A DNA stretch of 59,120 bases from an uncultured Hyphomonadaceae bacterium (GCA_913057945.1 CAJXOF010000011.1:1-59120); one strand, 5' to 3'. Shown: positions 27,579 to 37,150, counted from the stretch's first letter. Notes: a model not told the origin generated them from the letters alone. Numbers and translations are program-made.

Positions 27579-28022
27579 ATGCGCTATGTTCCCGCCCTAC
27601 TGCTCGCCGCCTGTCTCAGCCTGCCTGTCATGGCCGACAGTCTGGAGGCAGCGCCCGTCGCAAACGAAGATACCGCCCCTGCCAGTCCCGGCCACCAGTC
27701 GGGCATCTATCGCTATGGCGGGACATATGAATTTTCGAATACCGCCACCGCCGATGACTGCCAGCAGCTCTGCGATACGCGGTCGGCCTGCTTTGCGTGG
27801 AGCTATGTCGAGCCGCTTGACGACAACGCCTCGCGCTGCGAGCTCAAACGGGGCGCCGGCAAGGTGGAATACAATCCAAGGGCCATTTCAGGTCTTTCCT
27901 CCCGCCACGAAGACCTCCACCAGCCTGTGCTCAAAATGCAGGAAGAACTGGCAGGCGGATCGGACGTCGCCTTCCCGCCAAGTGACAAGCCGGAACCGCT
28001 CACGGTACCAGACCCGTCCTGA
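27579..28022 (+). CDS. Exported PAN/Apple-like domain protein
   Basis: A 147-residue protein with a signal peptide (MRYVPALLLAACLSLPVMA) and one PAN-like module: GIYRYGGTYEFSNTATADDCQQLCDTRSACFAWSYVEP, then SRCELKRGAG. Four Cys in C-x3-C-x5-C and a later C would form two disulfides in the periplasm. PAN/Apple domains usually bind proteins or sugars. A Pro-rich acidic C-terminal tail follows. The ATG at 27579 has GAGGGAG upstream. The partner is unknown. It lies 60 bases after uup and is convergent with the next hydrolase gene. Confidence 0.82.
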   Translation: MRYVPALLLAACLSLPVMADSLEAAPVANEDTAPASPGHQSGIYRYGGTYEFSNTATADDCQQLCDTRSACFAWSYVEPLDDNASRCELKRGAGKVEYNPRAISGLSSRHEDLHQPVLKMQEELAGGSDVAFPPSDKPEPLTVPDPS

Positions 28023-28038
28023 ACCTGGACCCTTTCCT

Positions 28039-28869
28039 CTAGCCGCGAATGAAATCCAGCAGGTCCGGATTGATGCGGTCCGGATGCGTGGTGCACATTC
28101 CGTGCGGCAAACCCTCATAGATCTTCAGCACCGATCCCTCGACAAGGCTTGCGGCCTTGCGGGCGCTCAGGTCGAGCGGAACGATCTGGTCATCATCGCC
28201 GTGCATGATCAGTGTGGGCACCTTGATGGCTTTCAGGTCTTCGGTGAAATCCGTCTCGGAGAAGGCGGCGATACAGTCATAATGCGCCTTCGCGCTGCCC
28301 ATCATGCCCTGGCGCCACCAATTATGGACCATCGCCTCCACCGTCTCGACATGATCCCGGTTGAATCCGAAAAACGGGCCGCTCGGGACATCGAGGAAAA
28401 ACCGGGCGCGACTGTCTGACAATTGCTTCCGGAAATCATCGAAGACAGCCAGGGGAATGCCATCCGGATTGTCCTCCGTCTTCAGCATCAAGGGCGGGAC
28501 CGCGCCAATCAGCACAGCTTTGGCGGCCCGGCCTCCGCCATGCTGGGCCACATACCGCGCCACGACCCCGCCGCCCGTCGAGTGTCCGACATGGACCACA
28601 TTTGTCAGGTTCAGCGCCTTAACAAGGTCATCCGTGTCGGCGGCATAGGTATCCATGTCATTGCCGGTCCAGGTTTCCTGCGACCGGCCATGACCGCGGC
28701 GATCCGCTGCGATTACCCGATAACCCTCGGACAGGAAGAACAGCATCTGATTGTCCCAATCATCAGCGGTCAAAGGCCAGCCATGATGGAACATGATGGG
28801 TTGTGCCTCGGGCGGGCCCCAATCCCTGTAGAAGATCTCAGTATCATCTCGCGTCTTGATATACGGCAT
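28039..28869 (-). CDS. Alpha/beta hydrolase (non-haem chloroperoxidase/arylesterase-like)
   Basis: A 276-residue cytoplasmic hydrolase: HHGWPLTADDW is the oxyanion region, GHSTGGGVVARYVAQHG holds the nucleophile Ser, and the acid and His lie in MHGDDDQIVPL and GLPHGM. This group includes esterases that can also show haloperoxidase side activity. The start at 28869 follows a near-perfect AAGGAG at optimal distance; an upstream in-frame ATG (28926) is rejected. It precedes no coupled gene and is 103 bases from prfC, on the same strand. Confidence 0.9.
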   Translation of the reverse strand: MPYIKTRDDTEIFYRDWGPPEAQPIMFHHGWPLTADDWDNQMLFFLSEGYRVIAADRRGHGRSQETWTGNDMDTYAADTDDLVKALNLTNVVHVGHSTGGGVVARYVAQHGGGRAAKAVLIGAVPPLMLKTEDNPDGIPLAVFDDFRKQLSDSRARFFLDVPSGPFFGFNRDHVETVEAMVHNWWRQGMMGSAKAHYDCIAAFSETDFTEDLKAIKVPTLIMHGDDDQIVPLDLSARKAASLVEGSVLKIYEGLPHGMCTTHPDRINPDLLDFIRG

Positions 28870-28972
28870 GCTGATCTCCTTCCGTAATGACGGAAAGATA
28901 CACCAGAACCGCGACATTTGATACACTACCGAAACGAGATTTCAGAATATCGTCCTGCGTGCACGGGCAGGC

Positions 28973-30571
<1,599 letters not shown>

Positions 30572-30651
30572 GGAATCTGGGCTCTTTCGTACTCGGCAGA
30601 GGCCCTAGCCCATTTGACCCGCCGATTGAAGCGCCAGTATCAGGATGCGTG

Positions 30652-31026
30652 TCAGGCTGCGTTCGGCCAGATCTCGCGCACATCAGGAGCCTTGCCCTCA
30701 CGATGGTGGCGGTCGCGCAGGGATGCGAGGATCGTTTCCGGCAGGATGGTCAGGCGCGGTTCGCCCACGACGCTCCCGAAAACCGGGAACAGGACGGCAT
30801 TGGCGCCAGTCTTGGCGATGATCAGGGAGCCCAGATCCTGCAGGAGGCAATCCTCCAGCGGGATGCGTTCCTTCAGATGCTCGCCCACGACCCGGCTGGC
30901 GAAATTCAACGCTTCGCGGGCCCGCATGCCATAAGGGTCGCCACAGCCAAGTGACTGCCACCGTTTGGCAAGGTGCATCTCCGGTATCTCGATCTCGGTG
31001 ATCTGATCATTCATCAGAAACAGCAT
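30652..31026 (-). CDS. Uncharacterised 120-residue protein
   Basis: A soluble protein of 124 residues, or 120 if the second ATG (31014) is used. It has MHLAKRWQSLGCGDPYGMRAREALNFASRVVGEHLKE, then LIIAKTGANAVLFPVFGSVVGEPRLTILP. There is no signal peptide or membrane segment. I do not recognise the family. It follows the DUF1491 gene on the same strand (107-base gap) and precedes prfC (80 bases). Codon use matches its neighbours and the gene fills the space, which supports it being real. Confidence 0.6.
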   Translation of the reverse strand: MLFLMNDQITEIEIPEMHLAKRWQSLGCGDPYGMRAREALNFASRVVGEHLKERIPLEDCLLQDLGSLIIAKTGANAVLFPVFGSVVGEPRLTILPETILASLRDRHHREGKAPDVREIWPNAA

Positions 31027-31133
31027 GATTGGCGCGCCCCAGCTAGAATTCAGGCCGAAGCTGCCCTCACACGGTTAATAAACACCTACTGCCGGTTAAA
31101 GAGTTCTGTGAATTTACGGCGACGCATTTGCGG

Positions 31134-31484
31134 CTATTCGGGGTGTTCCACAGGCTCGGTCAGGAAGTGGCGGCCGTCGCGGTCTTCGATCTCGATTGCC
31201 CAGAGGTCCCGGTCGCGATCGCGGGCCTTGCGGACATAGGCGTCCACAGCCGTTTCTTCGGGTCCGATCCCCTGTACGATCAGGTCGATGAAGATGCGCT
31301 CGCCTTCCATGTTCATGGTCGGAATGTAGGCCGCCGCCGTGCCGTCGAGCCGCGCGACCTTGATCAGCACATCGCCGCGCTCCTGATCGCCGGACTGCAG
31401 CACGAATGCTGCGGCACCTGCGACCTGAGCCCGCCGGACCAGCGCATCGACCCAGAGCTTTGTGGGCAGTCTTTCCATCATCAT
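31134..31484 (-). CDS. DUF1491 family protein
   Basis: A 116-residue cytoplasmic protein matching the alphaproteobacterial DUF1491 family by its opening RLPTKLWVDALVRRAQVAGAAAFVLQSGDQERGDVLIKVARLDG and the closing RDRDLWAIEIEDRDGRHFLTEP. The function of this family is not known. Three ATG codons in a row (31484, 31481, 31478) make the exact start uncertain. It lies between the histidine kinase and an unknown gene, all on the same strand. Confidence 0.85.
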   Translation of the reverse strand: MMMERLPTKLWVDALVRRAQVAGAAAFVLQSGDQERGDVLIKVARLDGTAAAYIPTMNMEGERIFIDLIVQGIGPEETAVDAYVRKARDRDRDLWAIEIEDRDGRHFLTEPVEHPE

Positions 31485-31574
31485 GGGCAGGAATCCTGTA
31501 GCGGGCCGCGCGCCCGGTTGATGTGCATTGGAGATGTCATAGACGCGTTCGCCGGTATCCGGAAAGCGGGACGC

Positions 31575-33218
31575 CTATTGCGCCGCGTCTTCCAGGGGCT
31601 GGATGTCGGCGGGGTTGGCGCGGGGCAGGCTGACTTCCACCTTGGTGCCTTTGCCGGGCGCGGAGTCGATCACGACCTGGCCGCCATGCAGCTGGGCGAA
31701 GGAATGTACCACGGCAAGGCCCAGCCCTGTGCCTTGGCGGCCCTTGGAATTGCTGCCCTGCGAGAACGGCTCCAGCACGCGGCGGACATCTTCGGCTGAC
31801 ATGCCGGCACCCTTGTCGGTCACGCTCAGCACGGTGGCATTGCCCTCATCGCGCGCATCCAGGGTTACCGTCCCGCCAGACGACGAATACTTGATCGCGT
31901 TGGAGACAAGGTTCTGCCAGATCTGGCGCACGGCGCGCGCATCAGCTTCGGCCCAGACTTCGCCACTTGCTTTCAGTTTCAGTTTGACCCCAGCGCGTTC
32001 GGCCTGGTTGTCGAGTTGGCGCAGGATGGATTGCGCGGACGCGGTCAGGTCGACCGGTTCCGGTTCCAGTCTCTGGCGGTCGGCCTCGGCCTTGGCGAGA
32101 TCGAGAATATCGTCGACCAGCAGGAGCAGATCCTGCCCGCTCTCATGAATGATTTCCGGATAGTCCGCATAAGGCTCAGGCATCGGTCCGCGAATGCCCG
32201 CGCGCATCATGTCGGCATAGCCGAGAATGGCATTCAGCGGCGTCTTCAGATCATGGCCCAGGGAGGCAAAGAAGGCGGTGCGCCCCTTCAGGCGCGCTTC
32301 GGCCTCTTCCAGCCGGGCCCGCGTTTCCAGCGTCAGGGCGCGCGCCTCTGTCAGGTCACGCAGCACGAGCACAGCGCCGCTGTCATGTGCCTCTGCGACG
32401 AACGCCGCCTCGCGGCCATTCTTCAGGGTCACTTCGCCATGTGTGCGGCCGTTCGCTGGCTTCAGCAGGCCGACTTCCTTCTCATCCTGTAGCAGGTTGG
32501 CCAGCAGCCCCCCGGCCTTGACGTTCTCGAGGCCGAGCAGATCCCCGCTCAGGGTACGAATGCGACCAAATTCGGAGACGTCCAGCAACAACAGGCCGGA
32601 CTCTTGCGGGAGGCCGACATCCTGCCGGACGGTCATCATGGGCTGCGGCACCTCTACTGGCAGCGCCGCTTCTTCCTCACGCGCTTTCAGATAGGTCCAC
32701 GCCAACAGGCCGATCATGACGAGGGCGGCGAAGGCCAGCAGCATCGCTGGCACCTGATACGCGCTGACCGGATTCACGGGGGGCAGCAAGCCAAGCCGCA
32801 CCATGATTGCTGCGGCCACGAACGCGAAGGCGCCGAAGATCGCCGCCTCGGCCGCCATGCCGGGCTTGCGCAGATTTATGGCCGTTAGCGGAGCAATGGC
32901 AAACAATACGGTGAGCGGTGACAGGGCCGCCCCTGTTGCGGCAATGCCGAGCATGGCCAGCAACGTCCAACCGATCACGAGGAACGGTCCGATCAGATCA
33001 TCTGCCCGCGCGCGCGGATGCAACAGCGCCGCCCCCACCACACCTGGAAGTGCGGCAAGGCCAAGGCCAGCCAGGAGCGCGTTATCGGCCACTCCGCCTA
33101 TTAACGCTGAAAGACCCAGTGCCACCGTGAGGACAAGCCAAATCAGGTGGACAAACTGTAATCTCTTTCGTGTCAGTTCGGGCAACTCGTTAACACCCCG
33201 GTGAGATTCATTAGGCAT
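31575..33218 (-). CDS. Membrane sensor histidine kinase
   Basis: A two-component kinase of about 547 residues: roughly six membrane helices (about residues 20-180, from FVHLIWLVLTVALGL to MLLAFAALVMIGLLAW), a PAS-like or linker region (about 190-300), HisKA with phospho-acceptor H322 in SLGHDLKTPLNAILGYADMM, and an ATPase domain with NLVSNAIKYS (N box), DKGAGMS (G1) and GTGLGLAV (G2). No response regulator is adjacent, so it is an orphan and may act in a phosphorelay. The start at 33218 is favoured over 33299, but no strong RBS is visible for either. It is divergent from the exported protein at 33338. Confidence 0.92.
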   Translation of the reverse strand: MPNESHRGVNELPELTRKRLQFVHLIWLVLTVALGLSALIGGVADNALLAGLGLAALPGVVGAALLHPRARADDLIGPFLVIGWTLLAMLGIAATGAALSPLTVLFAIAPLTAINLRKPGMAAEAAIFGAFAFVAAAIMVRLGLLPPVNPVSAYQVPAMLLAFAALVMIGLLAWTYLKAREEEAALPVEVPQPMMTVRQDVGLPQESGLLLLDVSEFGRIRTLSGDLLGLENVKAGGLLANLLQDEKEVGLLKPANGRTHGEVTLKNGREAAFVAEAHDSGAVLVLRDLTEARALTLETRARLEEAEARLKGRTAFFASLGHDLKTPLNAILGYADMMRAGIRGPMPEPYADYPEIIHESGQDLLLLVDDILDLAKAEADRQRLEPEPVDLTASAQSILRQLDNQAERAGVKLKLKASGEVWAEADARAVRQIWQNLVSNAIKYSSSGGTVTLDARDEGNATVLSVTDKGAGMSAEDVRRVLEPFSQGSNSKGRQGTGLGLAVVHSFAQLHGGQVVIDSAPGKGTKVEVSLPRANPADIQPLEDAAQ

Positions 33219-33337
33219 TCTGCCTGGGTCACGCATACTTTGCTGTATTTGTAATGTGTGCAGCAGGCAAGGCGAGGTTCCCCATGGGGGGAAGTTCATG
33301 CAACACTGTCGCGTGACGCGTGAGGGAGAATTAGCAC

Positions 33338-34315
33338 ATGAAATCCATCAGAATGATCGGTACTGCAATGGTTGCCCTTGGCTTGGCCATGGGGGCATCT
33401 GCGCAGTCGGGGGATCCGATTTCGGAATCGGCCGCTGTTTACGGGACTTACCAGTCCGATGTCACGGACGTGAAAGGCAAGCCTTTCTCGTCTGCCAAGG
33501 ACATCGACCACGCCCTGAACTCTCTGGGCGGGCACAATCCGGACCAGCTGTCGAAGGGCTGGATCTCCTATTCCGCACTGATCGCATCGCAGGATCCCGA
33601 ATACCGGGCCGCTGTGCGTGACATCGAAAGTTTCTACGGCAGCGACGCGCTGCTGACCGGCCTGAAAAATGACGTGCGCTATGCACGCCAGCTCAGCGGC
33701 GGTGATAATGCGGTCAGCCTGTCCCTGGCAGCGACCGAGGCCGACAGCCAGCGCCTCAGCGCCACGGCGGCCTATGTAAAAGAACAAGCTTACAGCCTGC
33801 AGGGCTCCGGCTGGGCGAAAGCCAAGATCGGAAATTCCGGAGCAAAAGCCACGCGGCTGAACAGCATCCAGACAGTCGGCACGCCGGCCCGCGGACAGCT
33901 GATCTCCGCCTTTTCGGCAGCGGACATCGACAGCGTGCTGGCGGGAGCCGGTCGCACCGGCGCTCCGTCGCTGTGGGACAATGTCTCCGGCGCCGCAGAT
34001 GCCGTCCGCTTCCCGGCGGCCGTGACCAGCGGCCTGGGCCTGTCCAAGAAGAAGCGTGTGAAATTCGGCAAGGAACCTGTGGCCGACCAGATCGCCACCC
34101 TCGCCGCCTATCGCATTCTCGGCCAGACGGCTGCGTCTTCCAGCCAGGTCAATTCGGCCATGGCCGAGCGCGAAACCCGTGGCTGCCTGAACATGGCGAA
34201 CCTCAACCTGCAGCAATGCGTTGCCGCAGCGAACCAGCAATATGAAGTTCCGTTTTGCATCGGCGAGCACGCACTCGCAGATGTCGGACAATGCATTGGC
34301 GGCGTCTACCAATAA
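33338..34315 (+). CDS. Exported protein of unknown function, Cys-containing C-terminus
   Basis: A 325-residue protein with a Sec signal peptide (MKSIRMIGTAMVALGLAMGASA) and a good GAGGGAG ribosome site. The mature chain is mostly helical, Ser/Ala-rich, with repeats of YARQLSGGDNAVSLSLAATEA-like amphipathic stretches. The last 60 residues hold four Cys (GCLNMANLNLQQC, PFCIGEHALADVGQC), probably two disulfides. Not recognised; seems lineage-restricted. Divergent from the histidine kinase gene and closed by a strong terminator, so it is a single-gene unit. Confidence 0.8.
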   Translation: MKSIRMIGTAMVALGLAMGASAQSGDPISESAAVYGTYQSDVTDVKGKPFSSAKDIDHALNSLGGHNPDQLSKGWISYSALIASQDPEYRAAVRDIESFYGSDALLTGLKNDVRYARQLSGGDNAVSLSLAATEADSQRLSATAAYVKEQAYSLQGSGWAKAKIGNSGAKATRLNSIQTVGTPARGQLISAFSAADIDSVLAGAGRTGAPSLWDNVSGAADAVRFPAAVTSGLGLSKKKRVKFGKEPVADQIATLAAYRILGQTAASSSQVNSAMAERETRGCLNMANLNLQQCVAAANQQYEVPFCIGEHALADVGQCIGGVYQ

Positions 34316-34341
34316 GCCCCAGCAGACAAGTCTCTCTCTTG

Positions 34342-34379
34342 ACCCCCGGCACCACAATCGGTTCCGGGGGTTTCTTTTT
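34342..34379 (+). terminator. Rho-independent terminator
   Basis: An 8-bp stem, ACCCCCGG (34342-34349) with CCGGGGGT (34364-34371), is followed by a T-rich run (TTTCTTTTT) ending at 34379. It lies 26 bases after the stop of the exported protein at 33338-34315. Confidence 0.88.
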
Positions 34380-34405
34380 GACCTGAGATGCCCCATCTGG
34401 CGGTC

Positions 34406-34840
34406 ATGACGATTGCTGAAACTGCAGACGAAATCCGCGAAGAGTTTTCCTGGCTGGATGATTGGGAAGCGCGCTATGCGCACATCATCGATCTCGGCAA
34501 GGCGAACCCGCCGCTCGCCCCCGAAGAGCGGACGGAAGAGACGCGCGTGCGCGGCTGTGCCTCACAGGTCTGGATGGTCACCGACATTGAAGACGGCCGT
34601 ATGAAAGTGCGGGCCGAATCGGACGCCATGATCGTGTCGGGACTGATCGCCCTGCTCATCCGCCTCTATTCCGGCGCGCAGCTGGAAGAGATCAACGGGT
34701 TCGACGCCAAGGCCCTGCTCGACGAGATCGGCGTCAGCGGCGCACTCACCGCTCAACGCTCGAACGGGCTCGCCTCCATGCTTGAACGCATCCGCATTGA
34801 TGCTCAGGCCGGGCTGTCCACGGCCGGCGAAAGCTCATAG
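34406..34840 (+). CDS. sufE: SufE family Fe-S assembly protein
   Basis: Accepts persulfide sulfur from the SufS cysteine desulfurase for Fe-S cluster assembly. The 144-residue chain has the SufE fold with the acceptor Cys in TRVRGCASQVW, preceded by DDWEARYAHIIDLGKANPPL and followed by GLIALLIRLYSGAQLEEI. The ATG at 34406 is where homology begins; another in-frame ATG is at 34388. sufS and the rest of the suf genes are not nearby. The 3' end overlaps the convergent DUF6456 gene by 37 bases. Confidence 0.92.
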   Translation: MTIAETADEIREEFSWLDDWEARYAHIIDLGKANPPLAPEERTEETRVRGCASQVWMVTDIEDGRMKVRAESDAMIVSGLIALLIRLYSGAQLEEINGFDAKALLDEIGVSGALTAQRSNGLASMLERIRIDAQAGLSTAGESS

Positions 34841-35463
34841 GCCACAGCGAGACGCGCCAGCGCCTCCTGCGCGGCTGCCCGCACGCCCTCCGCCTCCATG
34901 CCCCACCGCACAGTAAGTGCCGTGACGGTCGCCCGGTCGATCAGCATATCTTCCAGCTGCCGCATTGAGTGCGTACCAATCCCTGACTCCAGCGCCGCCA
35001 GCCGCGCGGACGGGGTCCGCCGTGTCCCGCCCCCAAAAACCGGGCGGACACGGTCTGCCACCGGCTGGCTCGCCCGGATGTATTCATCCCGGTAACGTCC
35101 CGCCGCTGCGCTCTGGCGGATCACGTCCGGGGACGCCGACGCCGCGAAGAGGTCCGCCATCAGGCTGCGGCGCCCATCGGTGCGCAAATTCAGCAGATCG
35201 GCCGGGCGGCAGATGGCGCGAGAGTCCCGCGCCCGTCCCGGCGCCGGGGCGGCCTCCAGCCGATCCGGGAACATGGCCTGCGCCTGAAGGCGATTCCCTG
35301 CCTTGAGGCGCGCCACAATGTGCGGCGAGACCCAGCCCGCCCGCTGGCGCCGCGTGTCCGGCCCGCGATAGGCCAGATAGGTCTGACGCAGGGGCGCGAT
35401 CATGCCGCCATGCACCAGCACACTCATCAGACGATATTCGGTCAGGATCCGGCACTGTCCCAT
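34804..35463 (-). CDS. DUF6456-type protein, partner of DnaA-like gene
   Basis: A 219-residue basic protein. The C-terminal region (RLAALESGIGTHSMRQLEDMLIDRATVTALTVRWGMEAEGVRAAAQEALARLAVAYEL) resembles the DUF6456 domain found in Caulobacterales and Rhizobiales. The N-terminal half (PLRQTYLAYRGPDTRRQRAGWVSPHIVARLKAGNRLQAQAMFP) is probably DNA- or partner-binding. It starts 3 bases after the DnaA-domain-IV-like gene and is almost certainly cotranscribed with it. Function not established. Its 3' end runs 37 bases into sufE on the other strand. Confidence 0.72.
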   Translation of the reverse strand: MGQCRILTEYRLMSVLVHGGMIAPLRQTYLAYRGPDTRRQRAGWVSPHIVARLKAGNRLQAQAMFPDRLEAAPAPGRARDSRAICRPADLLNLRTDGRRSLMADLFAASASPDVIRQSAAAGRYRDEYIRASQPVADRVRPVFGGGTRRTPSARLAALESGIGTHSMRQLEDMLIDRATVTALTVRWGMEAEGVRAAAQEALARLAVAYELSPAVDSPA

Positions 35464-35466
35464 GAC

Positions 35467-35811
35467 CTAGACCTCCACCGCTGCGCCATCGAGCACGACC
35501 ACGCTCGACAGGCCGACCGCCAATTGCTCGATCCAGACATCGAAATCCGGATCATCCCGGCAATCCTCTATCAGGTTGCAGCCATAGGCGACCGTGGTGC
35601 GATCACGATTGAAGGCCCGCGCCACGCGGCTGAGACTCATGCCCAGCGCCGTGCGCAGCAGGTACATGGCAATCTGGCGGCCGCGTGCCTCGGCGGGCGA
35701 GCGGCGCTGGCGGCTGAGGATCGCCTCGGTCTTCAGGCCCAGCGCATACGCCGTCAGCGCGGCCGCGAGATAGGCCCTGTCTTCGTCTTTCCGGGGGTCG
35801 AAATACTGCAT
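35467..35811 (-). CDS. DnaA domain-IV-like DNA-binding protein without AAA+ domain
   Basis: A 114-residue protein built around a DnaA C-terminal-type helix-turn-helix: ARGRQIAMYLLRTALGMSLSRVARAFNRDRTTVAYGCNLIEDCRDD (about 42-87). The AAA+ ATPase of full DnaA is absent. In DnaA the motif D-H-T contacts the 9-mer box; here it is D70-R71-T72. Domain IV-like proteins could bind DnaA-box-like sequences without initiating replication. The start at 35811 follows AGGAGAACGAC; the frame is open further upstream to 35997 across a palindrome and is not used. Operon with the DUF6456 gene. Confidence 0.85.
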   Translation of the reverse strand: MQYFDPRKDEDRAYLAAALTAYALGLKTEAILSRQRRSPAEARGRQIAMYLLRTALGMSLSRVARAFNRDRTTVAYGCNLIEDCRDDPDFDVWIEQLAVGLSSVVVLDGAAVEV

Positions 35812-35954
35812 GTCGTTCTCCTGTGATGACAGGCACAAGACTACCCGACTTCCGCAGGTGTAGGATAACTTTCCTATTCCGGCAAGTTGAATGCCCGCAA
35901 TGTCTGGGGATTGAGGGTGCGCTACTGGTGGGGTTTCGGGGGATAGGATGCGCA

Positions 35955-35998
35955 AATGCAGAAACGGCGCAGCTGGGGAGCTGCGCCGTTTCTGCATT
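35955..35998. terminator. Long perfect inverted repeat (terminator-like)
   Basis: Arms of 20 bp, perfect, flank a 4-base loop (35975-35978). The arm is A/T-rich outside and GC-rich inside (AATGCAGAAACGGCGCAGCT), so the second arm carries a T-rich 3' side on either strand. It lies 26 bases after the stop of the PAS_5 gene and 144 bases before the DnaA-like gene, fitting termination or attenuation between them. The remainder of the 35812-36024 gap has no gene. Confidence 0.75.
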
Positions 35999-36024
35999 CT
36001 GGTCAGAGGAGGAGCCGGAACAGC

Positions 36025-36528
36025 CTAGGCGGCGGCGCGGTCATGACCGCCGGACATGTCCTTGCCGGCCGGATCAGGGCGGCCTTTCTTCGGGCGCGCG
36101 CGCACCAATTCATCGTGGCAGAGCACTTGTCTCAGCTGGCCGTCGCGTCCGGCCAGTGGCAGGCGGACCCAGGCATGCATGCGGCCATCTTCCTGTTCGA
36201 TCACCCCGCCGACGGGAGCGCCCCGCTCCAGCGCGGCAGCGAGGCCCAGGCAATAGGCTTCGCCATGCTTGCCCAGCACATCCTCGATCTGGCGGCCACG
36301 GGCCTCCATGCCGAAAATCTGGCGCAGGCGCGATCCGGCGATTCGGAAGCGTCCTGTGCCGAATCGGTCGAACTCGACAATTGAAATGCTGGCCAGCATG
36401 GCGCGGAATTGGCCTGGATCGATTGATTCGCGCCGCACGAGGCCGTGCGAATCGCGCAGGCTGCACCAGTATTCGATCAGCTTTTGCTGCGAATCGGTCA
36501 CGCCTTTGAAGACATTCTGTTTGCTCAT
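36025..36528 (-). CDS. PAS_5-type regulatory protein
   Basis: A 167-residue cytoplasmic protein with one PAS-like domain: LIEYWCSLRDSHGLVRRESIDPGQFRAMLASISIVEFDRFGTGRFRIAGSRLRQIFGMEARGRQIEDV, and the second half VGGVIEQEDGRMHAWVRLPLAGRDGQLRQVLCHDELV. This is the PAS_5 (DUF1150-like) type seen in Caulobacterales and relatives. There is no output domain, so it may be a partner for other regulators. The start at 36528 follows GGGGTGA. A palindrome with two GANTC sites lies directly upstream. Confidence 0.78.
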   Translation of the reverse strand: MSKQNVFKGVTDSQQKLIEYWCSLRDSHGLVRRESIDPGQFRAMLASISIVEFDRFGTGRFRIAGSRLRQIFGMEARGRQIEDVLGKHGEAYCLGLAAALERGAPVGGVIEQEDGRMHAWVRLPLAGRDGQLRQVLCHDELVRARPKKGRPDPAGKDMSGGHDRAAA

Positions 36529-36541
36529 TTCAGTCACCCCC

Positions 36542-36563
36542 AGGTGATTCGATAGAATCACCT
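36542..36563. promoter_or_regulatory. Palindrome with two GANTC sites upstream of PAS_5 gene
   Basis: Perfect 9-bp arms AGGTGATTC (36542-36550) and GAATCACCT (36555-36563) flank a 4-base spacer. The arms contain GATTC and GAATC, and another GAGTC lies at 36576-36580. GANTC is the CcrM methylation site in alphaproteobacteria, so this is a candidate operator sensitive to DNA methylation. Confidence 0.5.
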
Positions 36564-36634
36564 ATCGCGCGAGTGGAGTCGCGGATCAAGAGTCTTGGTG
36601 AGTTTTTCTTAACCATTCCTACCAAATGCTTTCA

Positions 36635-36670
36635 TTTCGCATGCGAAACAAAAGTATTCGATGGCGAATA
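36635..36670. promoter_or_regulatory. Paired inverted repeats downstream of mucR
   Basis: TTTCGCATGCGAAA (36635-36648) is a perfect 14-bp palindrome. TATTCG (36655-36660) with CGAATA (36665-36670) forms a 6-bp hairpin ending next to the mucR stop codon. On the minus strand this hairpin is followed by CTTTTGTTT, so it may be a weak mucR terminator. The palindrome could bind a dimeric regulator. A CtrA-like half-site TTAACCAT is at 36609-36616. Confidence 0.4.
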
Positions 36671-37087
36671 TTACTCGCGCTCTGATTTTCCGAGGCCCAT
36701 TTGCTTGGCGAGCATTGAGCGTTGCTTGGAATAGCCCGGTGCGACCATGGGATAATCGGCCGGCAGGCCCCATTTCTCGCGGTATTCCTCGGGGGTCATG
36801 TCGTATTTCGTGCGCAGATGGCGTTTCAGGGATTTGAACTTCAGCCCGTCTTCGAGACAGATCAGGTAATCTTCCCCGATGGATTTGCGCACAGAGACGG
36901 CCGGCTTCAGCGGCTCCTGGCTCACCTCTTTCGCCTGGACGCTTTCGAGTGAGGAATGAACCAGCCGGATAAGTTGCGGCACGTCTTCTGCCTGCAACGC
37001 ATTGTTGCTGACATAGGCCACAACAATCTGCGTCGTCATTTCCAGAAATTCGATCCGGCTGCCAGCCGGATTCGTGGTGTCAGTCAT
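36671..37087 (-). CDS. MucR/Ros family transcriptional regulator
   Basis: A 138-residue regulator of the MucR/Ros family, which in alphaproteobacteria controls cell-cycle, envelope and exopolysaccharide genes. The DNA-binding core is YLICLEDGLKFKSLKRHLRTKYDMTPEEYREKWGLPADYPMVAPGYSKQRS (about 74-124). Of the usual zinc ligands, only C77 and H90 remain: the second Cys is D80 and the second His position is K94 or Y95. Such zinc-poor members are known in the family. The N-terminal helical part probably drives oligomerisation. An AT-rich inverted repeat upstream could be an autoregulatory site. Confidence 0.93.
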   Translation of the reverse strand: MTDTTNPAGSRIEFLEMTTQIVVAYVSNNALQAEDVPQLIRLVHSSLESVQAKEVSQEPLKPAVSVRKSIGEDYLICLEDGLKFKSLKRHLRTKYDMTPEEYREKWGLPADYPMVAPGYSKQRSMLAKQMGLGKSERE

Positions 37088-37150
37088 CTCGCATCCCCAT
37101 CCTTGCGAATAACCAATCGGGGTTACCCTAAGATTGAGACTGATTCACGC

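Noticed and set aside
31076..31103. Two TTAA motifs as a CtrA box
   Set aside because: The spacing is about 20 bases instead of 7, so it does not fit the TTAA-N7-TTAA pattern.
35812..35997. N-terminal extension of the DnaA-like protein
   Set aside because: The extension reads through the 20-bp inverted repeat and lacks an RBS; the ATG at 35811 has AGGAG at good spacing.
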